From contig NZ_LMFZ01000012.1 in assembly GCF_001427305.1 (NCBI RefSeq), forward strand, positions 434,001 to 498,000: DNA of 64,000 nt, given 5' to 3'. Below are positions 31,004 to 41,337 of the stretch, in pieces (position 1 is the stretch's first letter; every line of letters starts with the position of its first letter). The notes under the pieces are model-generated. The model saw nothing but the letters and a program-made list of their open reading frames with translations. It made no database searches and had not been told where the DNA came from. The DNA comes from Duganella sp. Root1480D1. GTDB taxonomy: Bacteria; Pseudomonadota; Gammaproteobacteria; Burkholderiales; Burkholderiaceae_D. The position numbers were made by a program, and so were the translations under genes.

Positions 31004-33388
31004 GACGCCGTAAGGAATCCAGATATTTTTCACTTGCGAAGCATGCGCCAACACAACGCGGCCGCCTGCCTGTGCGGTCGAGAACCAGTCACGGCCCTTC
31101 GCGCCACCCGTCCAGGTGCGCTTCAGCGAACCGGCCGACAGCTTCTCAACTTCGGCACAACCAGCAGCCGAACCGTCGTGGCGCCATACAGCATCCACAT
31201 CCGAGTGCGACGCCAGGGTACGCGCCAACTCATCCGCCGAACCGGTGACGATATTCACCACGCCACCCGGCAGGTCCGACGTATCGAAGACCTGGTACAG
31301 ATCGGTCGCCGACAGCGGATAGGCTTCCGAAGGCACAGCCACCACGCGGTTGCCCACAGCGATCGCAGGCGCCACCAGCGAGATAAAGCCCAGCAGCGGA
31401 TTCTCGTTCGGGCAAACGATGCCGATCACGCCGATCGCTTCGTTCAGCGCCACGGTGATGCCGTGCATCGGCGGCTGGTGGGCCAGGCCGTCGTACTTGT
31501 CGGCCCATGCTGCCCAGTAGAACAGGCGCTCGATGGAGGCTTGCACTTCCTTCTCGGCGTTCTTGGCGCCGGTCTGCGCAGCGATACGCTCGGCAAATTC
31601 GGCGCCGCGAGCGGCCAGGTTTTCGGCAATGTAGTACAGCACTTGCGCGCGGTTGTGCGCAGTGGCCTTGGTCCAGCCAGTCGCCTTGTGTGCAGCTTCT
31701 ACCGCGTTACGGATGTCCTTGCGGTTGCCCTCGCCCACTTCGCCGAGGAACTTGCCGTCGGTGCCGTGGACGGCGCGCGAGTAAGCGCCGTCAGGGCGTG
31801 CCTGCTTGCCGCCGATGTACAGCTTGGCGGTGCGGTCAACCGCAAACGGATCAGCCGATGGGGCGAATTCGGTGTCAGGCTTGGACGGTTTCTTGAAGGT
31901 CGGGGCAGCCGGACGTGCATCTTCCGACACAGGCACCAGATACTCGAACATGCCTTCGCGGCCGCCTTCACGGCCGTAGCCGGATTCCTTGTAGCCGCCG
32001 AAGCCGCAGGCAGCGTCGAACTGGTTGGCGGTATTGATCCACACCACGCCAGCCTTGATCTGCGGCGCCATGTCCAGCGCCAGCGAGATGTTCTCGGTCC
32101 ACACGCAGGAAGCCAGGCCGTACACGGTGTTATTAGCCAGTTGCACAGCTTCGGCAGGAGTACGGAAGCTCATTGCCACCAGTACCGGGCCAAAGATTTC
32201 GGCCTGCGCCACTGCGGCGGAAGTCGAGGCGCCGGTGATCAGGGTTGGCGGGAACCACGAGCCGGTGGCCGGCAGTTCGCAGCCGGCAGGCTGGTACACC
32301 TCGCAGCCTTCGGCACGGGCGGAATCCACCAGGCCGGCGATGCGCTGACGCTGGATCGGATCGACCAGGGCGCCGATGTCCATCGACTTGTCCAGCGGGG
32401 AACCCAGGCGCAGGTTGTCCATGCGCGCCTTCAGCTTCTTCAGGAAACGGTCCTGCACGGATTCCTGCACCAGCAGGCGGGAGCCGGCGCAGCAAACCTG
32501 GCCCTGGTTGAACCAGATCGAATCGACCAGGCCTTCGACTGCGGCATCCAGGTCCGCGTCTTCGAACACGATGAAGGGCGACTTGCCGCCCAGTTCCAGC
32601 GACAGCTTCTTGCCGGTGCCGGCGGTGGCTTCGCGGATGATGCGGCCGACCTCGGTGGAACCGGTGAAGGCCAGCTTGTCGATGCCCTGGTGGCCGACGA
32701 TGGCTTCACCAGTGCGGCCGTCGCCGGTCACGATGTTCACTACGCCGGCAGGCACGCCAGCCTGCTGGCAGATTTCGGCGAACAGCATTGCGGTCAGCGG
32801 CGTGAATTCAGCCGGCTTGAAGACGATAGTGTTGCCGGCGGCCAGGGCTGGAGCGATCTTCCATGCCAGCATCAGCAACGGGAAGTTCCAGGGTACGATC
32901 TGGCCGACTACGCCGACGGCACGGTGACCGGGGAATTCTTCGTCCAGCAACTGCGCCCAGCCAGCGTGGTAGTAGAAGTGGCGCGCGACCAATGGCAGGT
33001 CGGCGTCGCGGGTTTCGCGGATGGTCTTGCCGTTGTCCAGGGTTTCCAGCACGGCAAACAGGCGCGCATGCTTTTGCATCAGGCGGGCGATCGCGTACAT
33101 GATCCTGGCGCGGCCATGGCCGCCCAGTGCCTGCCAGCCCGGCAGCGCCTTGCGTGCCGCGGTGACGGCGCGTGCCACGTCGACGGCAGTCGCCTGGGTC
33201 AGTTCAGCCAGTTGCGAACCGTCGGCCGGGTTGAAGCAGGCGAAGGTTTCGCCAGGCTCGGTCCACTGGTTGTCGATAAACAGGCCGAACTTGCGGGAGC
33301 GCTGCTCCAGCCACGCTTGCGCTTCTTTCTGGCTTTCTGGTGCAGGGCCGTAGTCCATGGTGTTGAGGATCTCGTTAATAGTTGGCAT
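31001..33388 (-). CDS. Two-domain aldehyde dehydrogenase (ALDH16 type)
   Basis: 795 residues, about 1.6 times a normal ALDH. Residues 1-490 hold a complete ALDH domain (ELGGKSPFIVFEDAD with the general-base Glu, and nucleophile Cys in NQGQVCCAGSRLLVQ). Residues about 520-795 are a second ALDH-like domain lacking the active-site Cys, as in ALDH16 proteins. Between deoC and deoA, its obvious substrate is acetaldehyde released by DeoC, oxidised to acetate, but that is inference. Starts 12 bp after deoC. Confidence 0.88.
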   Translation of the reverse strand: MPTINEILNTMDYGPAPESQKEAQAWLEQRSRKFGLFIDNQWTEPGETFACFNPADGSQLAELTQATAVDVARAVTAARKALPGWQALGGHGRARIMYAIARLMQKHARLFAVLETLDNGKTIRETRDADLPLVARHFYYHAGWAQLLDEEFPGHRAVGVVGQIVPWNFPLLMLAWKIAPALAAGNTIVFKPAEFTPLTAMLFAEICQQAGVPAGVVNIVTGDGRTGEAIVGHQGIDKLAFTGSTEVGRIIREATAGTGKKLSLELGGKSPFIVFEDADLDAAVEGLVDSIWFNQGQVCCAGSRLLVQESVQDRFLKKLKARMDNLRLGSPLDKSMDIGALVDPIQRQRIAGLVDSARAEGCEVYQPAGCELPATGSWFPPTLITGASTSAAVAQAEIFGPVLVAMSFRTPAEAVQLANNTVYGLASCVWTENISLALDMAPQIKAGVVWINTANQFDAACGFGGYKESGYGREGGREGMFEYLVPVSEDARPAAPTFKKPSKPDTEFAPSADPFAVDRTAKLYIGGKQARPDGAYSRAVHGTDGKFLGEVGEGNRKDIRNAVEAAHKATGWTKATAHNRAQVLYYIAENLAARGAEFAERIAAQTGAKNAEKEVQASIERLFYWAAWADKYDGLAHQPPMHGITVALNEAIGVIGIVCPNENPLLGFISLVAPAIAVGNRVVAVPSEAYPLSATDLYQVFDTSDLPGGVVNIVTGSADELARTLASHSDVDAVWRHDGSAAGCAEVEKLSAGSLKRTWTGGAKGRDWFSTAQAGGRVVLAHASQVKNIWIPYGV

Positions 33389-33400
33389 GGCGTTGTCTTC

Positions 33401-34363
33401 TTATGGTTGCGCGTGGCGATGGGCGGCGGAGTAGGCGCCGGTCACATGGTGCTCCAGCTGGCGCTCGATGTCGGTCAGCAGGGACGAAGCACCGATACGG
33501 AACAGGTGCGGCTCCAGCCACTCGTTGCCCAGTTCTTCCTTCATCACGGTCATGTATTGCAGCGCGGCCTTGGCGGTACCTACGCCGCCGGCCGGCTTGT
33601 AGCCCACCTTGAAGCCGGTGCGCTCATAGTATTCGCGGATCGCGCGCACCATCACCAGCGACACCGGAATGGTGGCGTTGACGCCTTCCTTGCCGGTCGA
33701 AGTCTTGATGAAGTCAGCGCCGGCCATCATGCAGACCCACGAGGCCTTCGCCACGTTTTCCAGCGTCACCAGGTCGCCGGTGGCCAGGATGGCCTTCACG
33801 TGCGCTTCGCCGCAAGCCTTGCGGTAAGCCAGCATTTCATCGTACAGCGCTTGCCAGTTGCCGGTCAGGACGTGCTGGCGGGTGATCACGATGTCGATTT
33901 CTTTAGCGCCAGCCGCGACGGACAGTTCAACTTCGCGCACCTTGGTTTCCATGCTGGTCAAGCCGGCCGGGAAACCGGTCGACACTGCGGCGATTGGCAG
34001 GCGGCCTTTCAGCACTGCGTCCGCATGCTGGATCATCTCGTGGTACACGCAGACGGCGCCGGTCATGATCTTGCGCTCCTGCAGGCCCAGTGCTTCCACC
34101 AGGTCCTGGCGCAGCGGGCGCATGGCCTTCATGCACAGGCGCTCAACGCGGCCCGGGGTGTCGTCGCCGGCCAGGGTGGTCAGGTCGATCAGTTCGATTG
34201 CCTTCACCAGCCAGGCGGCCTGGTACTCTTTCTTCACGGTGCGGCGGTTCGCCAGCGATGCGGCGCGGCGGTCCGCGGCGGCCTTGTTCACGTGGATGTG
34301 ATTCAGCCAGCCCAGGTCGAGGCCAATGGCCTCGTTGCGCTTGAAGTTTTCGATGATGGTCAT
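33401..34363 (-). CDS. deoC: Deoxyribose-phosphate aldolase
   Basis: 320 residues, splitting 2-deoxyribose-5-phosphate into glyceraldehyde-3-phosphate and acetaldehyde. Class I aldolase barrel; the Schiff-base Lys is in DFIKTSTGKEG and a second essential Lys in TGFKVGYKPAGGVGTAK. The length is that of the longer eukaryote-like DeoC group rather than the 220-260-residue bacterial form. ATG at 34363 overlaps the deoB stop (ATGA); the frame upstream of it is inside deoB. Confidence 0.94.
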   Translation of the reverse strand: MTIIENFKRNEAIGLDLGWLNHIHVNKAAADRRAASLANRRTVKKEYQAAWLVKAIELIDLTTLAGDDTPGRVERLCMKAMRPLRQDLVEALGLQERKIMTGAVCVYHEMIQHADAVLKGRLPIAAVSTGFPAGLTSMETKVREVELSVAAGAKEIDIVITRQHVLTGNWQALYDEMLAYRKACGEAHVKAILATGDLVTLENVAKASWVCMMAGADFIKTSTGKEGVNATIPVSLVMVRAIREYYERTGFKVGYKPAGGVGTAKAALQYMTVMKEELGNEWLEPHLFRIGASSLLTDIERQLEHHVTGAYSAAHRHAQP

Positions 34364-35553
34364 AGCAGGTTGGTTCCGTTGGAAAGAGGTTTCACGCCCA
34401 GGTGATGCGCGATGGTCTGGCCGATGTCGGAGAAAGTCTCGGAAATGCCGAGCGACTGTGGCTTGACGCCAGGGCCGAAGAACAGCACAGGAATATGTTC
34501 GCGGGTATGGTCGGAGCCTGGTGCGGTCGGGTCGCAGCCGTGATCGGCGGTGATCACGCACAGGTCGCCGTCCTTCAGGTTGGCGATGAATTCCGGCAGG
34601 CGCGCATCCATTTCATGCAGCGCGTTCGAGTAGCCGGCGACGTCGCGGCGGTGGCCGAAATGCATGTCGAAGTCGACGAAGTTGACAAAGGTCAGCGACT
34701 TGTCGCCCGCTTCGCGCTGGGCTTCCAGCAGCTTGTCGAACAGCGCCATATTGTCCGGGCCCTTCAGCACGCGGCTCACGCCTTGCGCAGCGTAGATATC
34801 GCTGATCTTGCCCAGTGCGATCACCTCGCCGCCTTCGTTCTTCACGTGGTCCAGCAGGGTTGGCGCGCTTGGCGGCACGGCATAGTCGTGGCGGTTGGCG
34901 GTGCGCTTGTAGTCACCGTTGGCGCCTACGAACGGGCGGGCGATGATGCGGCCGATGTTGTACGGCTTGACCAGCTCATAGGCCTTCTCGCACATATCGT
35001 ACAGGCGCTCCAGGCCAAAGTGCTCTTCGTGGCATGCGATCTGCAGCACGGAGTCGGCGGAGGTGTACAGGATAGGCTTGCCGGTCGCGACGTGCTCGTC
35101 GCCCAGTTCATTGATGATGGTGGTACCGGAGGCATGGCAGTTGCCGAGGAAGCCCGGGACGCCGGTCAGCTCCTGCAGCTTGTCGGTCAGTTCTTTCGGG
35201 AAGGACGGCACTTCTTTCGGGAAGTAGCCCCAGTCGAACAGCACCGGCACGCCGGCGATTTCCCAGTGGCCGGACTGGGTATCCTTGCCGGTGGATTGTT
35301 CGCGTGCCGCGCCGTAAGCGCCGGTGAAACCGTCGCGCTTCTCAAAGCCGGCAGCCCACTGGCCGGACGCGGTATGCGCGGCGGCCGCCAGGCCCAGGCC
35401 TTCCATGGTTGGCAGCGACATCGGCTTGCCTTCGCTGGCCGCCCATTTGGCGATGTGGCCGAAAGTGTTGTAGGCCTGGTCGCCGTATTTATGGGCGTCC
35501 GGCGTTGCGCCGAGGCCGAAGGAGTCTAACAACAGGATAAATGCGCGGGACAT
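34360..35553 (-). CDS. deoB: Phosphopentomutase
   Basis: 397 residues, alkaline-phosphatase superfamily, moving phosphate from C1 to C5 of ribose or deoxyribose. Metal-binding segments include LLLDSFGLGATPDAHKYGD at the N-terminus and VITADHGCDPTAPGSDHTRE near the C-terminus; the phospho-Thr is in GKDTQSGHWE. It links both purine (PNP) and pyrimidine (DeoA) nucleoside cleavage to DeoC. Translationally coupled to deoC. Confidence 0.96.
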   Translation of the reverse strand: MSRAFILLLDSFGLGATPDAHKYGDQAYNTFGHIAKWAASEGKPMSLPTMEGLGLAAAAHTASGQWAAGFEKRDGFTGAYGAAREQSTGKDTQSGHWEIAGVPVLFDWGYFPKEVPSFPKELTDKLQELTGVPGFLGNCHASGTTIINELGDEHVATGKPILYTSADSVLQIACHEEHFGLERLYDMCEKAYELVKPYNIGRIIARPFVGANGDYKRTANRHDYAVPPSAPTLLDHVKNEGGEVIALGKISDIYAAQGVSRVLKGPDNMALFDKLLEAQREAGDKSLTFVNFVDFDMHFGHRRDVAGYSNALHEMDARLPEFIANLKDGDLCVITADHGCDPTAPGSDHTREHIPVLFFGPGVKPQSLGISETFSDIGQTIAHHLGVKPLSNGTNLL

Positions 35554-35570
35554 GGGGTGCCTCTCTCAAA

Positions 35571-35683
35571 ACCGTTAGTTCGGTGCCCGACCCGCAGGGT
35601 CAGACACCTGTGTGCCGCAGCCGCAGGCCGCCGATCTGAAGGTGTCTGACCCTGCGGGTCAGACATCGCTTTACCGGTTTTAA
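35571..35683. repeat. Palindromic spacer element, copies 3 and 4 (PNP-deoB)
   Basis: Two palindromes lie here: an imperfect one at 35582-35608 (GGTGCCCGACCC, GCA, GGGTCAGACACC) and a near-perfect one at 35641-35667 (GGTGTCTGACCC, TGC, GGGTCAGACATC). Ends are ACCGTTA (left) and TACCGGTTTTAA (right), the latter spanning the PNP stop codon. The unit is longer than copies 1 and 2, as if partly duplicated. It fills the spacer up to 18 bp before deoB. Confidence 0.85.
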
Positions 35684-36519
35684 GCCTTAGGAGCCTTGGC
35701 CACATTCTCCAGGAACGCCAGAATCAGCTTGATCAGCGACTCCGCGCCAACAGCCGCATACTTCAGCGTCTGCTCGTGCGACAGCGGGAACGGCGACAGG
35801 CCTTCCGCCAGGTTGGTAACAACGGAAACGCCAACAACTTTCAGGCCGCAGTGACGCGCCGACACCACTTCCGGTACCACCGACATGCCGACAACATCCG
35901 CGCCCAGGGTCTTGAACGCGCGGATTTCAGCAGGAGTCTCGAAGTTCGGGCCCGGGTAAGCGATGTACACGCCTTCATGCAGGGTGATCGACTTGTCAGC
36001 AGCGGTCGACTGCAGCAGCTTGCGCAGGTCCGCATCGTAGGCATTCGCCATCGAGAAGAAACGCGGGCCGAAACGCTCATCGTTCGGGCCAACCATCGGG
36101 GTACCCGGCAGGAAGTTGATGTGGTCATTCAGCGCCACCAGCGAACCTGCGTCCACTTCGGTGCGCAGCGAGCCGGCAGCATTGGTCACGAACAGCATCT
36201 CGCAGCCCAGCAGCTTGATGGTGCGCACGGCGGAAGTCATCACCGCAGGGCCGTAGCCTTCGTAGAAGTGGCCGCGGCCCTTCAGGCAGACAACCTGCAC
36301 GCCCGCCAGCGTGCCCAGTACCAGTTGGCCGGCGTGGCCGTGCACGGTAGAGATCGGGAAACCTGGCAGTTCGTCGAAGGAGATCGACACTGCATCGGTC
36401 ATCTGTTCGGCCAGCACGCCAAGGCCGGAGCCCAGGATCATTGCAACGCGTGGCTGGAAATTGGCCGGCATGCGAGCACGGATGATGGCGGCTGCCTGGA
36501 ATGGGGTATTGGAAGACAT
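35680..36519 (-). CDS. punA: Purine-nucleoside phosphorylase (PunA/XapA type)
   Basis: 279 residues from ATG 36519 with GAGGAAC upstream. Trimeric-type PNP that cleaves inosine, guanosine and deoxy forms to base plus (deoxy)ribose-1-phosphate. Motifs: MILGSGLGVLAE (phosphate loop), VHGHAGQLVLG, LFVTNAAGSL and DVVGMSVVPEVVSARHCGL (base recognition). First gene of the minus-strand nucleoside operon and divergent from the pseudouridine genes. Xanthosine activity cannot be excluded. Confidence 0.93.
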   Translation of the reverse strand: MSSNTPFQAAAIIRARMPANFQPRVAMILGSGLGVLAEQMTDAVSISFDELPGFPISTVHGHAGQLVLGTLAGVQVVCLKGRGHFYEGYGPAVMTSAVRTIKLLGCEMLFVTNAAGSLRTEVDAGSLVALNDHINFLPGTPMVGPNDERFGPRFFSMANAYDADLRKLLQSTAADKSITLHEGVYIAYPGPNFETPAEIRAFKTLGADVVGMSVVPEVVSARHCGLKVVGVSVVTNLAEGLSPFPLSHEQTLKYAAVGAESLIKLILAFLENVAKAPKA

Positions 36520-36682
36520 GGAGTTCCTCGTTTTTATATCTTTAGGTGAGCTGGCCAGAACAGGCCCTTGAACGTACCACGACACTATGCATCATCGTCT
36601 ATATGTATGGCAAATACCATTTTTCTTTACTATTTATACGCAAGCGCTATAAATATGTGTTTATTATAGGAGCAGCTTCCGT

Positions 36683-36727
36683 TTGACACGCAACGGACAA
36701 ATGTTTAGCATCACAAACAAATGTTTA
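36683..36727 (+). promoter_or_regulatory. psuK promoter with twin ACAAATGTTTA repeats
   Basis: TTGACA (36683-36688) and TAGCAT (36706-36711) are 17 bp apart, a plausible sigma-70 promoter. ACAAATGTTTA occurs twice, at 36697-36707 and 36717-36727, exactly 20 bp apart and bracketing the -10 hexamer; the second copy is a dyad AAACA-AA-TGTTT. Two helix-spaced sites on the promoter suggest autorepression, probably by the winged helix of PsuK. Confidence 0.5.
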
Positions 36728-36740
36728 TAGCGAGCTTTTC

Positions 36741-37841
36741 GTGACCGATCTCTCCCGCAAGGAACAGCTTTACGAGCTGATCCGGGCTAACCCTTTCATC
36801 TCCCAGCAAGAGCTGGCGGAGCAGCTCGCCCTGTCGCGCTCTGCCGTGGCCGGCCACATTGCCAGCCTGATCCGCGAGCGCAAACTGCTGGGCCGCGCCT
36901 ATGTGTTGCGCAACGAGCGCACCGTGCTGTGCATCGGCGCAGCCTGCCTTGACCGCAAGCTGCGCCCACATGCCCCGCTGCAAATGGCCACCTCCAACCC
37001 GGCTTGCGCTGAGGAAAGTTTTGGCGGAGTGGCAAGGAATATCGCCGCCAACCTGGCCCAGCTCGGCCTGCCCTGCTCCCTGCTGACCGCCCTCGGCGAC
37101 GACTCGTCCGGCCGCGCCCTGCGCGCCCAGGCCGAAGCATTCGGCATCGGCATGGAAGGCAGCCTGCAGGTCAACGGCATCGGCAGCGGCACCTACACCG
37201 CCGTGCTGGACGCCTCCGGCGAGATGGTGGTCGCGCTGGCCGACATGGCCATCTTCGACCAGCTTACTCCAGGCTGGGTTGCCAGCCGCCAGCCGCAGCG
37301 CAATGCCGCCGGCATGGTGGTGGCGGACCTGAACGTGCCAATCGAATCCGTTGCCATGCTGATGGCCGATGCCCGTGCCTCCGGCGTGCCGCTGGTGGTG
37401 GTCGCCGTTTCGCAGCCAAAAATGGCACGCCTGCCGAAAGACCTGACCGGCCTGTCGCTGCTGATCCTGAATCGCGGCGAACTGGAAACCCGTGCCGGCC
37501 GCGTCCTGCCGACCGAAGCCGACGTGCAAGCGGCCTGCCACACGCTGCAAGCCGATGGCGCGCGCGACATCATCGTCACCTGCGGCGCCAGCGGCGTCTA
37601 TCACACACTGGGCGCTGCGCTGCACTGGCTGCCGGCGCATGACGCCAAGGTAGTCGACGTGACCGGCGCCGGCGATGCCTTCTCGGCCGCCGTCTGCTGG
37701 TCGCTGCTGCAGGACCCCGAACAACTGACCCTGGCCTGCGAGCGCGGACTGAAAGCCGCCTCGATCACCCTGGCCAGCCCGCACACCGTGTCGCCCGAGC
37801 TGAGCGCAGACCTGCTCGCCATCGCGCATACCGAGGAGTAA
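36741..37841 (+). CDS. psuK: Pseudouridine kinase with N-terminal winged-helix domain
   Basis: 366 residues from a GTG at 36741. Residues about 1-60 form a helix-turn-helix ([20 protein letters not shown]); residues about 62-360 are a PfkB-family sugar kinase with the catalytic signature [15 protein letters not shown]. Adjacent psuG, 4 bp downstream, identifies it as the kinase making pseudouridine-5'-phosphate rather than a generic ribokinase. The fused DNA-binding domain suggests a kinase that also regulates its own operon. Regulation is inference. Confidence 0.88.
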   Translation: MTDLSRKEQLYELIRANPFISQQELAEQLALSRSAVAGHIASLIRERKLLGRAYVLRNERTVLCIGAACLDRKLRPHAPLQMATSNPACAEESFGGVARNIAANLAQLGLPCSLLTALGDDSSGRALRAQAEAFGIGMEGSLQVNGIGSGTYTAVLDASGEMVVALADMAIFDQLTPGWVASRQPQRNAAGMVVADLNVPIESVAMLMADARASGVPLVVVAVSQPKMARLPKDLTGLSLLILNRGELETRAGRVLPTEADVQAACHTLQADGARDIIVTCGASGVYHTLGAALHWLPAHDAKVVDVTGAGDAFSAAVCWSLLQDPEQLTLACERGLKAASITLASPHTVSPELSADLLAIAHTEE

Positions 37842-37845
37842 AACC

Positions 37846-38756
<911 letters not shown>

Positions 38757-38772
<16 letters not shown>

Positions 38773-39659
38773 AACAGTTAAAGTACTTCCTCGCCGTCGC
38801 CGAAGAGAAGAGCTTCAGCCGCGCGGCCGAACGCCTGCATATCTCGCAGCCGCCGCTGTCCCAGCAGATCATGAAGCTGGAAGCGGAGCTGGGAGTGAAG
38901 CTGTTCGCCCGCACCACGCGCACCTTTGAGCTGACTGTCGCCGGCAAGGCCCTGATGCAGGAAGCATCGGACCTGCTGGCCAAAATGCGCATGACCATCG
39001 ACACCGTGCGCCAGATCGACCGCGGCGAAGTGGGCCGCCTGCGCGTGGGCATCGTGGGTTCGGCAATGTGGGGGCCGATTCCTTCGATGCTGGAAGAATT
39101 CCAGAGCAAATATCCGCGCGTGACCTGGACTATTCACGAGTCGGGTCCAACGGTGCAGTATGACGCGCTGCGCGCCAAGCAAATCGACGTCGGCTTCTGG
39201 CGCGAGCCAAAGCTGGATGATGATGAACTGCGGCGCGACAATCTGAAGCAGGAACTGTGCTTCCGCGAGAATGTCTGCGTGGCGGTGAATGAACACCACC
39301 CGCTGGCGAAGATGGATGCGATCGAGCTGGCGGATATTGCCGATGATCCGATGCTGACGCTGGCGTTGGACAAATCGGCGTTTCCGCGCTACCTGATCCA
39401 GTGCTGCGTGAATGCGGGATTCCAGCCGGAGATTTTCCAGGAGGCGCACGAGCCGCAAACCTTGCTGGCCATGGTCGGCGCAGGCCTGGGTGTCACGCTG
39501 ATGCCGGAAACCACGGCACGTATCGGCTGGCCGGGCGTAGTGTTCCTGCCGATCCGCACCAACGCGCCGTCGGCAAACCTGTACATCACCTACACCACGC
39601 TGGATGACGCGCCCGTTGTGCGTGCCTTCCTCAATATCTTGCGGCCACCGGCAACCTGA
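38757..39659 (+). CDS. LysR-family transcriptional regulator
   Basis: 300 residues. Winged-helix domain at about 1-65 ([36 protein letters not shown]), then the periplasmic-binding-like effector domain. The start lies within the end of psuG after AGGAGC, so the two are translated from one message. Target genes are unknown: the psu genes, the nucleoside operon or the convergent pcp/DUF969 operon are all possible. Confidence 0.9.
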
Positions 39660-39745
39660 GGCCGGCTTCAGTTGGCGCGGGCAAAGACCTTGTCCGCGAT
39701 CAGCCAAGGCCGGAAAACCAGCAGCGCGCCAACCAGGCCGCGGCC

Positions 39746-40390
39746 TCAGTGTGTCGTCCCTGCCCCCGCCGAAATATCAACTTTGACAGCCAGCGAAGTG
39801 CGCACGGCAATGCGCACTCCTTCGATCATCTGGACCAGCGACATGCTGGCTGCGCCGGGATGCCGTGCCGCCTGCTCCGGCAAGTATGGAATGTGGATGA
39901 AGCCAGCCTTCACGTCGCGGCGGCCCGCGAGGGCATGCATCAAGCCGTAGAACACATGGTTGCACACGAAGGTGCCGGCAGTCTGCGACACTGAAGCCGG
40001 CAAGCCGACCGCTCGCAACGCAGCGACAACAGCCTTGATCGGCAACGTGGAAAAATACGCTGCCGGCCCATCCCGCACAATCGGCTCATCCACCAACTGC
40101 TGCTCGGCGTTGTCCTTGATCGGCGCATCGTCGACATTGATTGCCACCCGCTCCACCGACAGGTCGACCCGGCCGCCAGCCTGGCCGACCGCGATCACCA
40201 GCGCCGGCTGCAATTCATCGATCAGCGCCGCCATGGCCGCGTTCGCGTCGCCAAACACGCAAGGCAACTGGCGCGCCACAACACGGAAATCGCCCTCGCC
40301 CCAACCATCCAGCGCGCGCACGGTTTCCCAGGCAGGGTTGATAGGCTCTTTATTAAAAGGCTCAAAGCCCGTCAGCAGAACAGTTTTCAT
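39746..40390 (-). CDS. pcp: Pyroglutamyl-peptidase I
   Basis: 214 residues, cysteine peptidase family C15, removing N-terminal 5-oxoproline from peptides. Catalytic triad Glu80 ([11 protein letters not shown]), Cys143 ([13 protein letters not shown]) and His166 ([11 protein letters not shown]). The ATG at 40390 overlaps the DUF979 stop by 4 bp; the frame above it is inside that gene. Cytoplasmic. Coupling to two membrane proteins suggests a 5-oxoproline/peptide unit. Confidence 0.94.
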   Translation of the reverse strand: MKTVLLTGFEPFNKEPINPAWETVRALDGWGEGDFRVVARQLPCVFGDANAAMAALIDELQPALVIAVGQAGGRVDLSVERVAINVDDAPIKDNAEQQLVDEPIVRDGPAAYFSTLPIKAVVAALRAVGLPASVSQTAGTFVCNHVFYGLMHALAGRRDVKAGFIHIPYLPEQAARHPGAASMSLVQMIEGVRIAVRTSLAVKVDISAGAGTTH

Positions 40391-41337
40391 AACAGGAAAT
40401 ACAGCAGAATGATATTTGCACCCAGCAGCGGCAAGGCCGTCGGCACCTGCGCCTTGATCACGGCATGACGGTCGGTCAGTTCCAGCAGCGCGGTCGGGAT
40501 GATGTTGAAGTTGGCCGCCATTGGCGTCATCAGCGTACCGCAATAGGCACTGAACATGCCGATCGCAGCCATGACCGAGGGATTGCCGCCAAACTTCGCC
40601 ACCAGCACAGGCACGCCGACGCCGCCCGCCATCACAGGGAAAGCGGCAAAGCCATTACCCATCACGATCGTGAACAGCGCCATGCCGACACAATACACCG
40701 CCACCGCCACCAGTTTCGAATCGAGGCCGATATAGCTTGTGGTCACCTGCGCCACCGCCTTGCCCACGCCCGCTTCGCTGAACAGCAACCCAAGCACCGC
40801 CAGCATATGCGGCAGCACAATCATCCAGCTCATGGCGTCTATCAGGCGGCGCGATTCGCGGCCAGCCTGCAGCGGCGTGGAACGCGTCAACCAGCAGGCC
40901 ACGCCGACGGCGATCACTGCCGCGCAACCCAGGCTGGCCAGCGTAAGGTACTTCGGGTCCAGCACAAACAGCTCACCGATGCGCACATCCTTGAGCAGCG
41001 TGGAGCCCGCCATCGTAACGGCGGGAATGACCAAAGCTGGCACGAACAGCCTATGCCCAAGCCGCGCCGCGCTGGCACGCCGGGCATCGTCCGGCAGCAC
41101 ATCCGGCTTGCCGCTCCTGACGCCGCCAAATCCCGCCAGGATCGCCATGACGATCATCGCCAGCCCCGCCATGGCCGGCGGCAAACGCTCGCCTGCCAGG
41201 TACACCATGGCATAGAGAGTCCAGAACAGGCCGGTAGTCCAACGGCGCGGATTGCTGCGGTCGCCAAAGGACATCAGCGCCACCATCGCCAACAGGATGC
41301 CCAGCAGGTAATAGAAATACTCGACGCGGATGATCAT
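40387..41337 (-). CDS. DUF979 family membrane protein
   Basis: 316 residues with about 8-9 hydrophobic segments starting at [20 protein letters not shown]. Glycine-rich segments ([37 protein letters not shown]) look like re-entrant regions of a transporter. DUF979 is regularly paired with DUF969 and pcp; a role in uptake of pyroglutamate or its peptides is a guess from that association. Start and stop both overlap neighbours by 4 bp. Confidence 0.88.
   Translation of the reverse strand: MIIRVEYFYYLLGILLAMVALMSFGDRSNPRRWTTGLFWTLYAMVYLAGERLPPAMAGLAMIVMAILAGFGGVRSGKPDVLPDDARRASAARLGHRLFVPALVIPAVTMAGSTLLKDVRIGELFVLDPKYLTLASLGCAAVIAVGVACWLTRSTPLQAGRESRRLIDAMSWMIVLPHMLAVLGLLFSEAGVGKAVAQVTTSYIGLDSKLVAVAVYCVGMALFTIVMGNGFAAFPVMAGGVGVPVLVAKFGGNPSVMAAIGMFSAYCGTLMTPMAANFNIIPTALLELTDRHAVIKAQVPTALPLLGANIILLYFLL

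Noticed and set aside
31034..34405. 1123-codon open frame antisense to ALDH, deoC
   Set aside because: Same reason: it mirrors well-recognised enzymes and has no ribosome site or family motif.
29547..35667. CRISPR array suspected from repeated 27-bp palindromes
   Set aside because: Copies are kilobases apart with genes between, not regularly spaced, and no cas gene is present.
39665..39745. Open stretch of about 25 codons continuing in frame after the pcp stop (..GALLVFRPWLIADKVFARAN, then a stop)
   Set aside because: Pcp is already full length with its triad, so readthrough is not needed. The stretch resembles a membrane-protein tail but is too short to assign; it may be a remnant of a lost gene.
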